Source: Nostoc sp. UCD121 (GTDB taxonomy: Bacteria > Cyanobacteriota > Cyanobacteriia > Cyanobacteriales > Nostocaceae). From it: a DNA stretch of 64,000 bases. The stretch spans positions 1 to 64,000 of the forward strand of contig NZ_JACKZS010000011.1 in assembly GCF_014222285.1 (NCBI RefSeq). The letters are read 5' to 3'. Positions within the stretch are counted from its first letter, which is position 1. Each line of letters opens with the position of its first letter. The notes beneath the pieces were generated by a model that had not been told where the DNA came from, searched no databases, and worked only from the letters and a program-made list of their open reading frames with translations. A program made the position numbers and the translations under genes. Of the stretch, positions 1 to 9,096 are shown piece after piece.

Positions 1-321
1 TATATAGGAGCAGTTGAGTTTTTAAATTCAAAGAAATGCTCTAATATTGGGCTATCAATGGGAAATGACCCTTGGGAATATCCTTTTTGGGTACTTTTGC
101 GGCAAAATAATCAAGAAATAGTTAAAATTCAACATATCAATGTAAATAATAATTCAGCAGTTTTAGAAAAAGAAGATTCTTATAAAGATTTTGAACCTTG
201 TGGGATTATTTCAATGGAAACTAAAAAAAGTAAAAATAATAAATATCAAGAGATTAATTTTAAAGGTAAAACTTATCTTCGAGCATGGGGTTCTTCAGAC
301 GTTGGTATATTTATTAAGTAG
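1..321 (+). CDS. C-terminal part of an unidentified protein, possibly a membrane glycosyltransferase
   Basis: The reading frame is already open at base 1 and ends at the TAA at 319-321, so about 106 C-terminal residues of a longer gene are visible. An internal ATG at 58 is probably not the start, because the residues before it ([19 protein letters not shown]) read as protein. The stretch with [17 protein letters not shown] resembles, from memory, the soluble C-terminal tail of large multi-span cyanobacterial membrane proteins annotated as glycosyltransferases. No membrane segment lies in the visible part. The product name is an inference; that the gene is truncated by the window edge is seen directly. 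Confidence 0.5.
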   Translation, partial: YIGAVEFLNSKKCSNIGLSMGNDPWEYPFWVLLRQNNQEIVKIQHINVNNNSAVLEKEDSYKDFEPCGIISMETKKSKNNKYQEINFKGKTYLRAWGSSDVGIFIK

Positions 322-365
322 AATTTTATTACTGGATCTTAAATTTACGATTTACTGAGAAAATA

Positions 366-1508
366 ATGTTAACGAAAATTTCTGTGGAAAAAATTCTTGA
401 GCGTGCCTTGATGGGGTACGACTTATCTCCTGAAGAGGGAGTGATATTGTTACAACAAACAGAACCAGAAGCGATCGCAGCAATCCGTGCTACATCTGAC
501 ACACTCCGCCACACTCAAGCAGGCGATACGGTTACATACATAATTAACCGTAATATCAACTTTACTAATATTTGTGAGCAGCATTGTAGTTTTTGTGCAT
601 TTCGTAGAGATGAAGGTGATGCTGGTGCATACTGGTTAGATTCGGCGCAAATTTTAGAAAAAGCGACAGATGCAGTGCAACGAGGTGCGACGGAAATCTG
701 TATGCAGGGTGGGTTAAATCCACAAGCGCTGATAAATGGTAAATCTTTACCCTACTATCTCAAGGTAGTGGAAACCATCAAACAGGAATTTCCGCAGATT
801 CATCTCCATGCTTTTTCCCCGCAAGAAGTGGAATTTATCGCCAGACTTGATGGGCTTGAGTATGCTGATGTGATTATTGCTTTGCGCGATGCTGGTGTTG
901 GTTCAATGCCAGGAACAGCAGCAGAAGTATTAGACGATGAAGTAAGGCGGATATTGTGTCCAGAAAAGATTAATACAGCAACTTGGCTAGAAATTGTCAG
1001 CACCGCTCATAAATTAGGCTTACATACCACCAGCACCATGTTATCTGGGCATATTGAAACCCATGAGCAGCAAATCGGACATTTAGAAAAATTGCGATCG
1101 CTCCAACAAACCGCCATCGATCGGGGATATCCTGCAAAGATCACAGAGTTTATTTTATTACCCTTCGTTGGTCAAGAAGCACCCAAACCCTTACGTCGCC
1201 GTGTTGGACGCGATCAACCAGTTTTAAGCGATGCGCTGCTGCTAGGCGCTGTGGCACGGATTTACTTGGGTAATTGGATTCCCAACCATCAGCAGAGTTG
1301 GGTAAAACTGGGGCTTGCAGGTGCAACCGAAGCCTTACTTTGGGGTTGCAACGATATCGGGGGTACTTTGATGGAGGAGCATATCACTACAATGGCGGGT
1401 GCTTTGGGTGGTACATGTATGGAAGTGGAAACTTTAAAAACTGCGATCGCTTCTTTAGGGCGACCTTACCAACAACGCGAGACTCTTTATCAAAAAGTTA
1501 GGATTTAA
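366..1508 (+). CDS. cofH: FO synthase subunit 2 (CofH), radical SAM enzyme
   Basis: This 380-residue protein is a radical SAM enzyme. CofH joins the tyrosine-derived part to 5-amino-6-ribitylaminouracil, and CofG then closes the ring to give 7,8-didemethyl-8-hydroxy-5-deazariboflavin (FO). Cyanobacteria use this deazaflavin as the antenna chromophore of DNA photolyases. The iron-sulfur CxxxCxxC motif is at Cys70, Cys74 and Cys77 ([10 protein letters not shown]), followed by the CofH-typical [12 protein letters not shown]. Length matches the family. The ATG at 366 follows the preceding stop by 45 bases. No cofG is in the window; in cyanobacteria the two subunits are commonly separate genes. 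Confidence in the family is high. Confidence 0.93.
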   Translation: MLTKISVEKILERALMGYDLSPEEGVILLQQTEPEAIAAIRATSDTLRHTQAGDTVTYIINRNINFTNICEQHCSFCAFRRDEGDAGAYWLDSAQILEKATDAVQRGATEICMQGGLNPQALINGKSLPYYLKVVETIKQEFPQIHLHAFSPQEVEFIARLDGLEYADVIIALRDAGVGSMPGTAAEVLDDEVRRILCPEKINTATWLEIVSTAHKLGLHTTSTMLSGHIETHEQQIGHLEKLRSLQQTAIDRGYPAKITEFILLPFVGQEAPKPLRRRVGRDQPVLSDALLLGAVARIYLGNWIPNHQQSWVKLGLAGATEALLWGCNDIGGTLMEEHITTMAGALGGTCMEVETLKTAIASLGRPYQQRETLYQKVRI

Positions 1509-1591
1509 GAGTTAGGATTAGCCCTTTCAAGGTAGATAAAAATTTTAGTTAAAAAATTCCTTTCCAATCTCTTTACTTTGTGTTTTCTGCA

Positions 1592-1629
1592 CCTCTGGGG
1601 TTAAATAAATTACTTATTAACCCCAGAGG
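1592..1629. repeat. Perfect 13-bp inverted repeat in the cofH-PAP2 gap
   Basis: The arms CCTCTGGGGTTAA (1592-1604) and TTAACCCCAGAGG (1617-1629) pair perfectly around a 12-base AT-rich loop. It lies between cofH and the PAP2 gene. No T-run follows it in either direction, so it is not a classical intrinsic terminator. It may be a processing or attenuation hairpin or a small dispersed palindrome. Confidence 0.6.
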
Positions 1630-1655
1630 CACAGCAAAAAAAATGATATTAAAGT

Positions 1656-2354
1656 ATGATTCGAAAAATTTCTAACTTCTGGTTACGTCATATACATCCT
1701 CGTTTGGCTCCCTTAATTGCAACAATTGGTATTGTTGGACTTACTAGTTGTCTTCTCATCCTTTTTGTTTTAGCACAACTGGCTGAAGAGGTTTTAGAGC
1801 GAGATGCTTTTAGATTTGATACTACTTTTCTGTTATGGCTACATCAGTTTGCCAATCCAAATTTAGATAATTTAATGCTGTTTATTACAAATCTTGGTAA
1901 TCCTACTACAGTAATCATCGTTGTCGGCGTTAATCTATTATTACTTTGGTGGCGACGCTATCGAGAAGAAGCAAGATTTTTTATACTTGCTTGCCTGGGA
2001 GGATTCATTTTAAATACAGGGCTAAAGTTATTTTTTTCTAAACCTCGCCCGGAACTCTGGCATCAATTAATTTCTGAAAAATCTTTTAGTTTTCCTAGCG
2101 GTCATGCACTTGGCTCTATGGTGCTTTATGGTTTTATTGCTCACGAATTGGCAACTCATTATCCTCGTTTTGCCAAGTTGATTTACAGTTTGACACTTAT
2201 TTTAATTGCTGCTATTGGTATTAGCCGCTTATATTTAGGAGTCCATTGGCCCACAGACATAATTGCAGGTTATGGAGTCGGCTTTTTGTGGCTAATGATA
2301 TGTATTACGATGCTGAAATTGCAGAGATTAAGGCAAGGAAAGTCAGTTGATTAA
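1656..2354 (+). CDS. PAP2-superfamily membrane phosphatase
   Basis: A 232-residue integral membrane protein of the PAP2 (type 2 phosphatidic acid phosphatase) superfamily. All three catalytic motifs are present: KxxxxxxRP at Lys124-Pro132, PSGH at 147-150, and SRxxxxxHxxxD at Ser190-Asp201, with His150 and His197 as the expected catalytic pair. About six hydrophobic segments surround the motifs, as expected for an enzyme dephosphorylating lipid phosphates such as phosphatidate, phosphatidylglycerophosphate or undecaprenyl diphosphate at the membrane. The substrate cannot be read from the sequence. It starts with ATG about 150 bases after cofH and is probably independently transcribed. Confidence 0.9.
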   Translation: MIRKISNFWLRHIHPRLAPLIATIGIVGLTSCLLILFVLAQLAEEVLERDAFRFDTTFLLWLHQFANPNLDNLMLFITNLGNPTTVIIVVGVNLLLLWWRRYREEARFFILACLGGFILNTGLKLFFSKPRPELWHQLISEKSFSFPSGHALGSMVLYGFIAHELATHYPRFAKLIYSLTLILIAAIGISRLYLGVHWPTDIIAGYGVGFLWLMICITMLKLQRLRQGKSVD

Positions 2355-2457
2355 ATAGTCTTAACCTCTCATTCTATAAATCTAACTCACAAGCTAAGTA
2401 AGTTAGCACGGAAAAACCCAAGTATATTACGAAACGTAAATATGCTAAAAGTCTTTA

Positions 2458-2661
2458 CTAATGACCAATGACAAAGGACAAATGACAGCCTTTACCAGTT
2501 AGCTTTAATTGCGCCGATCGACTTACTATTTTCCATAGACTGAAAACTGTTGCTCTCACTCTAGGTAGTAAGCCCATAACGAGAGCATTATCCCTTCTGA
2601 GGATTTCGTCGAATCGGCGATTGAAATCCATACTCACCAACTGCCACAGGATTTTTGTCAA
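2458..2661 (-). pseudogene. Possible transposase C-terminal remnant
   Basis: In the gap after the PAP2 gene the minus strand reads a short segment including MDFNRRFDEILRRDNALVMG. The pattern of basic residues followed by DNALVMGLL resembles the C-terminal region of ISAs1/IS4-like transposases as I recall them, but there is no start context, no catalytic motif and no terminal inverted repeat. The 5-prime end of the segment in the + direction (2460-2487) is a Nostoc heptameric repeat. It may be nothing more than a chance open frame. Confidence 0.2.
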
Positions 2662-2748
2662 GAGTCTAAGCGAGAAATCTGCACCCAGTTGGTAATCGAA
2701 AAACTACCGCCTCAACAACTAAATTTAAGTGTGTTGCTGTACTAAGGC

Positions 2749-2787
2749 AGCGAAGCAAACTATGCGCGTAGCGTCTGGTAGAGAAGC
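2749..2787. repeat. Small dispersed repeat containing GCGTAGCGTCT
   Basis: The segment AGCGAAGCAAAC followed by TATGCGCGTAGCGTCTGGTA and GAGAAG closely matches a second copy at 16441-16476 in the window. Short dispersed repeats with this core are common in Nostoc genomes. The core can pair partly with itself (CTACGC with GCGTAG), so it may fold in RNA. Confidence 0.6.
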
Positions 2788-2976
2788 CATGACTATGATA
2801 ATTATCCAATCAGATTTTTTAATCATCTAATTTTTTGCCCAAGATGCTTGTAAATGAACGCCTTTTAGGCAATGAAATAGCCCTTACCAACTTCCTACTC
2901 CTCATTCAATTGATCCCCAAGTTACCAATCCAAGATAGGATGGACGTTGATTTACGTATTCTTTTAATTAATGCAT

Positions 2977-3375
2977 ATGAAGCGCTATTGGTCGCGTTTG
3001 CTTGCGCTGGTTTTGGTTGTGTCTATCGGCTTAATGGGCTGTTCTGGCAGTCCAGATAGTTTGACTGGGGATTATCGCCAAGATACCTTAGCTGTGGTCA
3101 ATGTGATGAGACAGGCTCTGAATCTATCACAAGATTCATCAGACAAAACAGCAGTTCAAGCAGAAGCGCGTCAGAAAATTAATGACTTTTCGGCTCGCTA
3201 TCAGCGAGTTAACTCTGTTTCTGGTCTTGGTTCCTTTACAACCATGCGGACAGCCCTTAATTCCCTGGCTGGACACTACAGTTCTTACCCAAATCGTCCC
3301 GTACCCGAAAAACTCAAAAATCGTTTAGAGAAGGAATTACAGCAGGTTGAGGCGGCGCTAAAGCGTGGCGGTTAA
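2977..3375 (+). CDS. psb27: Photosystem II assembly lipoprotein Psb27
   Basis: Psb27 is a lumenal lipoprotein that binds CP43 in assembly and repair intermediates of photosystem II and keeps the manganese cluster from forming early. This protein has a basic start, a hydrophobic stretch and a lipobox ending in LMGC (Cys22), then the conserved Psb27 core with LTGDYRQDTLAVV and SLGSFTTMRTALNSLAGHYS and the ending YPNRPVPEKLKNRLEKEL. The length of 132 residues fits. ATG codons at 2971 and 2977 are in frame; I choose 2977 (MKRYW) as the more usual N-terminus. An overlapping frame from 2835 to 3059 is not coding in my view. Confidence 0.93.
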   Translation: MKRYWSRLLALVLVVSIGLMGCSGSPDSLTGDYRQDTLAVVNVMRQALNLSQDSSDKTAVQAEARQKINDFSARYQRVNSVSGLGSFTTMRTALNSLAGHYSSYPNRPVPEKLKNRLEKELQQVEAALKRGG

Positions 3376-3508
3376 CTTTTAGACTAAGCGAAAAAACATC
3401 TAATTTGCATAACCAAATTAAATATAACTCTTGTGGGTTAGGCCGAAAAGCCCGCCTAGCTTATGCAATTTAAATGTGAAACAGCTTATTATCTATTCAA
3501 TGATCAAG

Positions 3509-3539
3509 AATCAAGAGTCAAAAGTTTTGACTCTTGATT
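3509..3539. terminator. Bidirectional hairpin between psb27 and polA
   Basis: AATCAAGAGTCAAAA (3509-3523) is followed, after one base, by its perfect complement (3525-3539). A-rich and T-rich flanks lie on both sides. It sits between two convergent genes, the place expected for a terminator acting in both directions. Confidence 0.6.
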
Positions 3540-3592
3540 ACCTTTTAAATTTTTCACTAAAAATTGTCTAAATCCGCAGTCCCAAATTCAAC

Positions 3593-6529
3593 TTACTTTG
3601 TATCCATCCAATTTTCACCGACACGCGCCTCTACCAGCAACGGCACGCTCAACTGAACTGCATTTTCCATCACCGACTTAATTTGCGGTTGTAATTCTTT
3701 CCACTCATCAGGGGGAATTTCAAACACTAATTCATCGTGAACTTGCAACAATAAACGCGCCTGATAGTTCTTCAGAACCTCATGCAGTCTTACCATTGCA
3801 ATTTTGATAATATCAGCGTTAGAACCTTGAATTGGTGCATTAGCCGCCGAGCGTAATAAACCCGCATCATAAGGGCCCAAATTCTTCAATTTACTCAGAT
3901 CAATATCTTCTGGATTGCTGCCTTTTAATCTACGTAAACTATTATTAGTAAAATCAAAGTAACGACGACGACCGAGAATAGTTTCTACATAACCCAGAGC
4001 GATCGCTTCTTTTTTTACTTGCTCCAAATATGCAAAAACTCTAGGATATCGTTCATTAAACCGCTTAATGAACTCGTTGGCAATGTTCTTATCTATCCCA
4101 GTTGAGCGCGAAAATCTTAGAGAACCCATTCCATAAATCACGCCAAAATTGATAGTTTTTGCTATTCCTCGTTCTTCTGAGGTTATATTTTCTTTTTCAA
4201 ATACTAACCGTGCGGTAACGGTGTGAACATCTTCATTTTGCTGATATGCTTGCACTAATATTGGCTCTTGACTCAAATGAGCCAAAATCCGCAATTCAAT
4301 TTGTGAGTAATCAGCAGCTACCATTAACCAACCAGCTTCAGGCAAAAACGCCTTCCGAATTTGGCGACTAAAAGCTGTACGAATGGGGATATTTTGTAAA
4401 TTTGGATTAGAAGAAGATAACCTACCAGTTGATGTTGCTGCTTGATTAAAATCAGTATGCACCCTCTGGGTATCTGGACGCACCAATGCAGGTAAGGCAT
4501 CAACATAAGTAGACTTTAATTTAGATAGAGTGCGATACTCAATGATCGCCTCAACAAAACCACTTTTATCATCTTCTTGGAGTTTTTCGAGTGTGGCTGC
4601 GTCTGTAGAGAAGCCCGTTTGAATTCTACGAGAATGTTTGGTACTTAACCCCAACTTTTCAAACAATATTTGGCTCAATTGCTTAGGAGAACCCAAGTTA
4701 AAATTTTCCCCAGCTATTTCAGTTGCTTCCTCTTTTAACCTGGCTAACTCCGTTTCTAAATGCTGCGAAAGTTCTTTTAAATAAGCTGAATTAATGCGAA
4801 CACCCGTGTATTCCATTAGGGCTAAAACCGCTTCTAGTGGCTGTTCCATTTCCACTAATAGCTTAGACAAAGTTGGAATTTGCTCCAGTTCCTCACGCAA
4901 TTTCGGTACTAAGCCAAAGGTAGAATAAGCATCCATACCGCAGTAATCTGCAACAGAGGGAATATCTATATCAGCAATGGTTTTGCCTTTAGGAACTAAA
5001 TCTAAGTAACTTTTTGCTATCAATCCCAAATATCGCTGCCCTAAATCCATCAAATTATGACTTGAGTCTGGATTTAGAATGTAACTTGCCAGCATGGGAT
5101 CAAACACTACTCCTGCTAAATTAATCCCTTGACACTTTAAAACTAGGCGATCAAATTTAGCATTCTGTAAAGCTTTCGGATAATCAGCGCTTTCAAGAAT
5201 TGGGCGTAATGCTTCTAGCACCAAATCTTTATGCAAATTTTCTCCAGTTTTATGCCCCAGAGGAATATAAGCTACCTCATCTGGTTGCATTCCCCAACAG
5301 CAACCAATTCCTACTAACTCAGCATCTCTTGGTTCTAAAGCGGTAGTTTCAGTATCCCAAGCAACGGGAATATCTGGGGTGGTGAATGTTTGCAAAAGTT
5401 TTACTAACTCAGTTAGTTTGGCTTCAGTGTTGATGATGCGTGGTGTAATAGGAGAAATAGATTTTTGTGGAACTGCTGCTGTATCACTAGCACTGAAAAA
5501 CCACAAATCATTATCTCCATCATCTCTCAATTCTGAGTTAGCATCAGTTATGTCTGTTTTGGCTTCTTGCTTTTCTTCAAGTTTGCCACCAAAACGTTGT
5601 TGAAGATCGTTGATTTTCCCTAAAAAGGACTTGAATTCTAACTTTTCTAAAATGGGGGATAAGACGCTTGTATCAAATCCTTTTAATTTGCAATCTTCTA
5701 AATTAATTTCTATAGGGACATCTAAAACTATGGTTGCCAAATAACGAGACTTATCGGCATCTTCTTTACCACTTGCCAGTTTTTTCTGAGTTGCGCCTTT
5801 AATTTCATCTAATGCAGCATAAATATTGTCAAGGGAACCATAGGTATTTAGCAGTTGTACTGCTGTTTTTTCTCCAATCCCTTTAACTCCAGGAATATTA
5901 TCTGATTTATCACCACAAAGAGCTTTGAAATCGATAATTTGTGAAGGTAAAACGCCCATCTTCTCTTTGACTTGTTCTGCTTCAAATTCCGTAATGCTAT
6001 TTGTAGAGCGTTTTATGGCATCTGGACTAAAATTCAGAACAGTGATTTTTTTGTCAGAGTCGATCAGTTGAAATAAATCGCGATCGCCAGTTAAAATCTT
6101 CACCCTATACCCAGCCGCAGTTACTCGCTGCGCTAAGGTTCCTAAAACATCATCCGCCTCGAAACCAGGGGCAGTAAAAATTGGTAGATTGAAGCCATTC
6201 AGCAACTCATGCAGGTTTTCTAAGTCGGGAATGAAGTCTTCTGGCGTTTCTTTGCGATCGGCTTTATAAGTTTCGTCAGCTTCGTGGCGAAAAGTGGCCT
6301 CACCCAAATCAAAAGCGATCGCCATTGCTTGAGGCTGTTGTGTTGCCATTACCTCCAGCAAGCACTTCACAAAACCAAAACATATACTCGTAGGAATCCC
6401 TGCTTTAGTACGCAGTCCTCCATCTCGCCCTTTGGCGAAAGCAAAGTATGAACGATAAGCGAGGGAGTGTCCATCTACAAGGATGAACGTGGGGCGTGTT
6501 GCAGTTACAGAAGTGAAAGTTTCAGACAT
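3593..6529 (-). CDS. polA: DNA polymerase I
   Basis: A full-length DNA polymerase I of 978 residues, which fills repair gaps and removes RNA primers. The N-terminal 5-prime nuclease domain (about 1-310) has the helix-hairpin-helix region KALCGDKSDNIPGVKGIGEK. The 3-5 exonuclease domain keeps its metal ligands: DTE at 392-394, NAKFD, and YCGMD, so proofreading is predicted to be active. The polymerase domain has motif A (DYSQIELRI, Asp740), motif B (KTINFGVIYG) and motif C (QVHDELVFE, Asp932). A polar linker of about 60 residues rich in Glu, Asp and Lys joins the nuclease and exonuclease domains. The gene stands alone and converges with psb27. Confidence 0.97.
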   Translation of the reverse strand: MSETFTSVTATRPTFILVDGHSLAYRSYFAFAKGRDGGLRTKAGIPTSICFGFVKCLLEVMATQQPQAMAIAFDLGEATFRHEADETYKADRKETPEDFIPDLENLHELLNGFNLPIFTAPGFEADDVLGTLAQRVTAAGYRVKILTGDRDLFQLIDSDKKITVLNFSPDAIKRSTNSITEFEAEQVKEKMGVLPSQIIDFKALCGDKSDNIPGVKGIGEKTAVQLLNTYGSLDNIYAALDEIKGATQKKLASGKEDADKSRYLATIVLDVPIEINLEDCKLKGFDTSVLSPILEKLEFKSFLGKINDLQQRFGGKLEEKQEAKTDITDANSELRDDGDNDLWFFSASDTAAVPQKSISPITPRIINTEAKLTELVKLLQTFTTPDIPVAWDTETTALEPRDAELVGIGCCWGMQPDEVAYIPLGHKTGENLHKDLVLEALRPILESADYPKALQNAKFDRLVLKCQGINLAGVVFDPMLASYILNPDSSHNLMDLGQRYLGLIAKSYLDLVPKGKTIADIDIPSVADYCGMDAYSTFGLVPKLREELEQIPTLSKLLVEMEQPLEAVLALMEYTGVRINSAYLKELSQHLETELARLKEEATEIAGENFNLGSPKQLSQILFEKLGLSTKHSRRIQTGFSTDAATLEKLQEDDKSGFVEAIIEYRTLSKLKSTYVDALPALVRPDTQRVHTDFNQAATSTGRLSSSNPNLQNIPIRTAFSRQIRKAFLPEAGWLMVAADYSQIELRILAHLSQEPILVQAYQQNEDVHTVTARLVFEKENITSEERGIAKTINFGVIYGMGSLRFSRSTGIDKNIANEFIKRFNERYPRVFAYLEQVKKEAIALGYVETILGRRRYFDFTNNSLRRLKGSNPEDIDLSKLKNLGPYDAGLLRSAANAPIQGSNADIIKIAMVRLHEVLKNYQARLLLQVHDELVFEIPPDEWKELQPQIKSVMENAVQLSVPLLVEARVGENWMDTK

Positions 6530-6539
6530 AGCCCTATTT

Positions 6540-7079
6540 TAGCCAGAAGCTTTGTCACATAGTTAGCAATTTCAGATGCTTGTTTAACTTGGTTTTGGCG
6601 ACAATAGCGCACTTTTTGAGTGCAAATTAATTTGCGTATTATTTTAGACATCTAAATGTCTACGCATTTGCAGTTTTAGTACTGAAGCCCAGTAGAAGCA
6701 ACTTTTGCCAGGTATACTACCCTAATTAAGTACGTGAGTATCAACATACTAACCAGATAGTAACCAAATCCCCAACTTCTTAGCAGAAATCGGGGATCTA
6801 TACTCCTGAGCGCTTTATGTTTAATTCGATAGACCTAGCTTACTTCTCAGGAACCAACAAACACTAGCTTAGTATTTCGCCATCAGACTACCACTATCAA
6901 AGCCTCTCTTCCTTAATTAAACTTTATATGTACCAATCAATAAGTATATTTTCCGCAGGACTCGAATATAAAAGCTTTACATAAATTTACGTGTATTTAT
7001 CAAGCCTACAAGTAAAGTTTCAGAGTTAGAAATAAGTGAGTAATCCCATAATGATTCGTTTTAGAAAAAATCTTTCATC
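6540..7079. other. Intergenic region between divergent polA and the PEP-CTERM gene
   Basis: This 540-base stretch contains no convincing gene. It must hold both promoters. The only clear structure is a hairpin at 6768-6797, in which ATCCCC pairs with GGGGAT around an ACTTCT/AGAA inner stem. A related hairpin occurs at 44496-44530, so this is a dispersed Nostoc palindrome rather than a gene-specific signal. Confidence 0.5.
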
Positions 7080-7778
7080 ATGAAAACAAAATTATTGAAC
7101 ACTCTGGCGGCTGCCACAACTTTGGCAGGAATAGTTGCAACATCTAGCGCAGCTAATGCAGCTTCTCTCTCGTACAGTAGTTCGATTGATTATAAATTGA
7201 CAAATATCGTTGATGCACCTCTGAGCATCCAACAATTTAACTCATCTTTAGGCACTCTTAAGGGTGTAACGATAGGATTTACTGGCGATATACTTGGAAA
7301 TGCAGGTTTTGAAAACACAGGTAATACTTCAAGTCAGGTGACAGTAAATCTTGCCAGTCAACTCACCTTAAAATTAAATAATCAGTCTCTGTTTGCGCTC
7401 AATCCACAAAATAGCTTCAGTTACGAAGTTGGTCAATTTGACAACAGCATTGATTTTGGTGGTACATCTGGAAAGACTGTTTCTGGACTAACTGCCACAC
7501 AATCTGGTACTCAGTCTTTCACGAATACCCAATTATTGCAGTCTTTCATTGGTAATAGCAACATAGACTTTTTGTTCTCAGCTACAGCCAACTCAGTAAT
7601 TTCAGGTTCAGGCAACATAGCATCTTATGTTCAAACGCTTGCCAAAACAAATATCAAAGTAACTTATGACTACGATGATGTTAAATCGATACCTGAACCC
7701 TCTGCCACACTTGGAGTTGCTTTAATCGCTGGGCTTTGTCTGTTGTCACAACGCAAAAAAAGCTGGATCAAAGGGTAA
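7080..7778 (+). CDS. PEP-CTERM protein with a choice-of-anchor E type domain
   Basis: An exported protein of 232 residues. The N-terminus has a signal peptide (MKTKLLNTLAAATTLAGIVA, then ANA-A as probable cleavage site). The body is rich in Ser, Thr, Asn and Gly and resembles the choice-of-anchor E domain of cyanobacterial surface proteins. The C-terminus is a PEP-CTERM sorting signal: SIPEP, a hydrophobic helix, then SQRKKSW. In the known system exosortase recognises this tail and anchors or releases the protein at the envelope. No exosortase is in the window. The specific role is unknown. Confidence 0.85.
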   Translation: MKTKLLNTLAAATTLAGIVATSSAANAASLSYSSSIDYKLTNIVDAPLSIQQFNSSLGTLKGVTIGFTGDILGNAGFENTGNTSSQVTVNLASQLTLKLNNQSLFALNPQNSFSYEVGQFDNSIDFGGTSGKTVSGLTATQSGTQSFTNTQLLQSFIGNSNIDFLFSATANSVISGSGNIASYVQTLAKTNIKVTYDYDDVKSIPEPSATLGVALIAGLCLLSQRKKSWIKG

Positions 7779-7847
7779 AATTCATAGACTTTCTTGAATA
7801 AGTGTTTTTTCCATCCTATCTATCCGTCAGGCTCTTTAATTTAAATT

Positions 7848-7882
7848 AAAAACCCCAATTTTTTCAAAAATTGGGGTTTTTT
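7848..7882 (+). terminator. Intrinsic terminator after the PEP-CTERM gene
   Basis: AAAAACCCCAATTTTT pairs with AAAAATTGGGGTTTTT around a minimal loop and ends in a T-run, 70 bases after the stop codon. It is a textbook intrinsic terminator. Confidence 0.85.
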
Positions 7883-8064
7883 GTTATGATTATTATCCAG
7901 AATTTTGATAAATTTTGAACCATATTTAAAAATACTATAGCAATCTATAATCGTGTCATTCCGCATCATTATGTTATAAAAATTAGGTTGACTATAGAAC
8001 CCAATTTTTGCTAATGTTTCCCACTCCTGTTAACCTCTTACTGGAATTTAAAATCTAGGAAATT

Positions 8065-8916
8065 ATGCAGAAAGGATCTACCGATTATCAGGCTGCTGCA
8101 AAAGACATTAAACTACTAGTTTTGGATATAGACGGCACGATCGCAGGACACTCTAACACCATCAGCGCAGGTGTAAAGCAAGCTATTGTTGCAGCGCAAG
8201 CACGAGGAATTCCAGTGGCGATCGCTACAGGTAGAATGTATCGTTCAGCCTTGCGCTTTCATCAAGACATCGGCTCTACCTTACCATTAATGGCTTATCA
8301 GGGAGCCTGGATTCAAGACCCGAACACCCAACAAATTCATCGCCATTGGGCTGTTTCCAGCGAAATGGCCCACCAGCTACTCAACTATTTTGAACAGCCT
8401 GAGTTGCGATCGCTCCTATCTGTCCACTTTTACATTAACGATCAGCTATACGTCCGTGAAATAACCAGAGAAACCCAAATTTATGCAGAACGTTCTGGTA
8501 TTACTCCGATTCCCGTTGGTGATTTGCGCCAAACCTTAACAAATGAACCGACAAAAATTCTCGCTTTGTCTGATGACATAGATTTAATCGATCGGTTATT
8601 GGGGAATTTGCGCCGCCAGTATACACCTGCTGAACTTTATCTCACAACATCTGTCGCTACCTTTTTTGAAGCAACTAATGCCTCTGTGAATAAGGGAACT
8701 GCTGTGCGTTACCTAGCCGAAGAATTACTGGGATTAGAGATAGCCAACGTTATGGCGATTGGTGATAACTTCAATGATGTAGAAATGCTAGAGTCTGTTG
8801 GACTTGGTGTAGCTATGGGTAATGCACCCGAAGGAGTCCAAGCGATCGCGCAGTGGGTAGCTCCTAGTGTAGAGGAAGACGGAGCAGCAGTAGCAATTGA
8901 AAAGTTTTTGCTGTAA
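8065..8916 (+). CDS. Cof-type HAD-superfamily phosphatase
   Basis: A 283-residue hydrolase of the haloacid dehalogenase superfamily, Cof subfamily (class IIB cap). Motif I is LDIDGT with nucleophile Asp21 and acid/base Asp23. Motif IV is GDNFNDVEML with Asp234 and Asp238 as metal ligands. The cap lies between. Family members dephosphorylate sugar phosphates, flavin mononucleotide or other phosphorylated metabolites; the substrate cannot be predicted here. ATG at 8065 is preceded by AGGAA at a proper distance. The gene has no operon partner. Confidence 0.9.
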   Translation: MQKGSTDYQAAAKDIKLLVLDIDGTIAGHSNTISAGVKQAIVAAQARGIPVAIATGRMYRSALRFHQDIGSTLPLMAYQGAWIQDPNTQQIHRHWAVSSEMAHQLLNYFEQPELRSLLSVHFYINDQLYVREITRETQIYAERSGITPIPVGDLRQTLTNEPTKILALSDDIDLIDRLLGNLRRQYTPAELYLTTSVATFFEATNASVNKGTAVRYLAEELLGLEIANVMAIGDNFNDVEMLESVGLGVAMGNAPEGVQAIAQWVAPSVEEDGAAVAIEKFLL

Positions 8917-8954
8917 TGAGGACACTTTTTCAAGCCTAAACCCTATAAATCAGA

Positions 8955-9060
8955 AAGGACACCGACGACTGGCCGTGTTTCGTCTCGGTGCCCTAGCTGG
9001 TTCGCTCCTCACACACCTGCTAATGTAGCCGAGGTGATGCATTGAGTCAATAGCTATTAT
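8955..9060 (+). ncRNA. Candidate small RNA with a Yfr1-like CUCCUCACAC motif
   Basis: After the HAD gene there is a stable hairpin (8959-8991: CACCGA pairs with TCGGTG, GAC with GTC) and then an unpaired CTCCTCACAC at 9005-9014. The cyanobacterial small RNA Yfr1 is defined by an unpaired ACUCCUCACAC between two stem-loops, so 10 of 11 bases match in the right position after a 5-prime hairpin. A weaker second stem (CACCT with AGGTG) overlaps the end of the motif, and I see no strong GC-rich terminator with a U-run. This is a suggestion, not an identification. Confidence 0.3.
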
Positions 9061-9096
9061 AAAAGTTTTTATTTGTGCCTAAGCGACATTACCGAT

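Noticed and set aside
2835-3059. A 74-codon plus-strand frame overlapping psb27
   Set aside because: It overlaps psb27 in another frame and shows no family resemblance or start signal.
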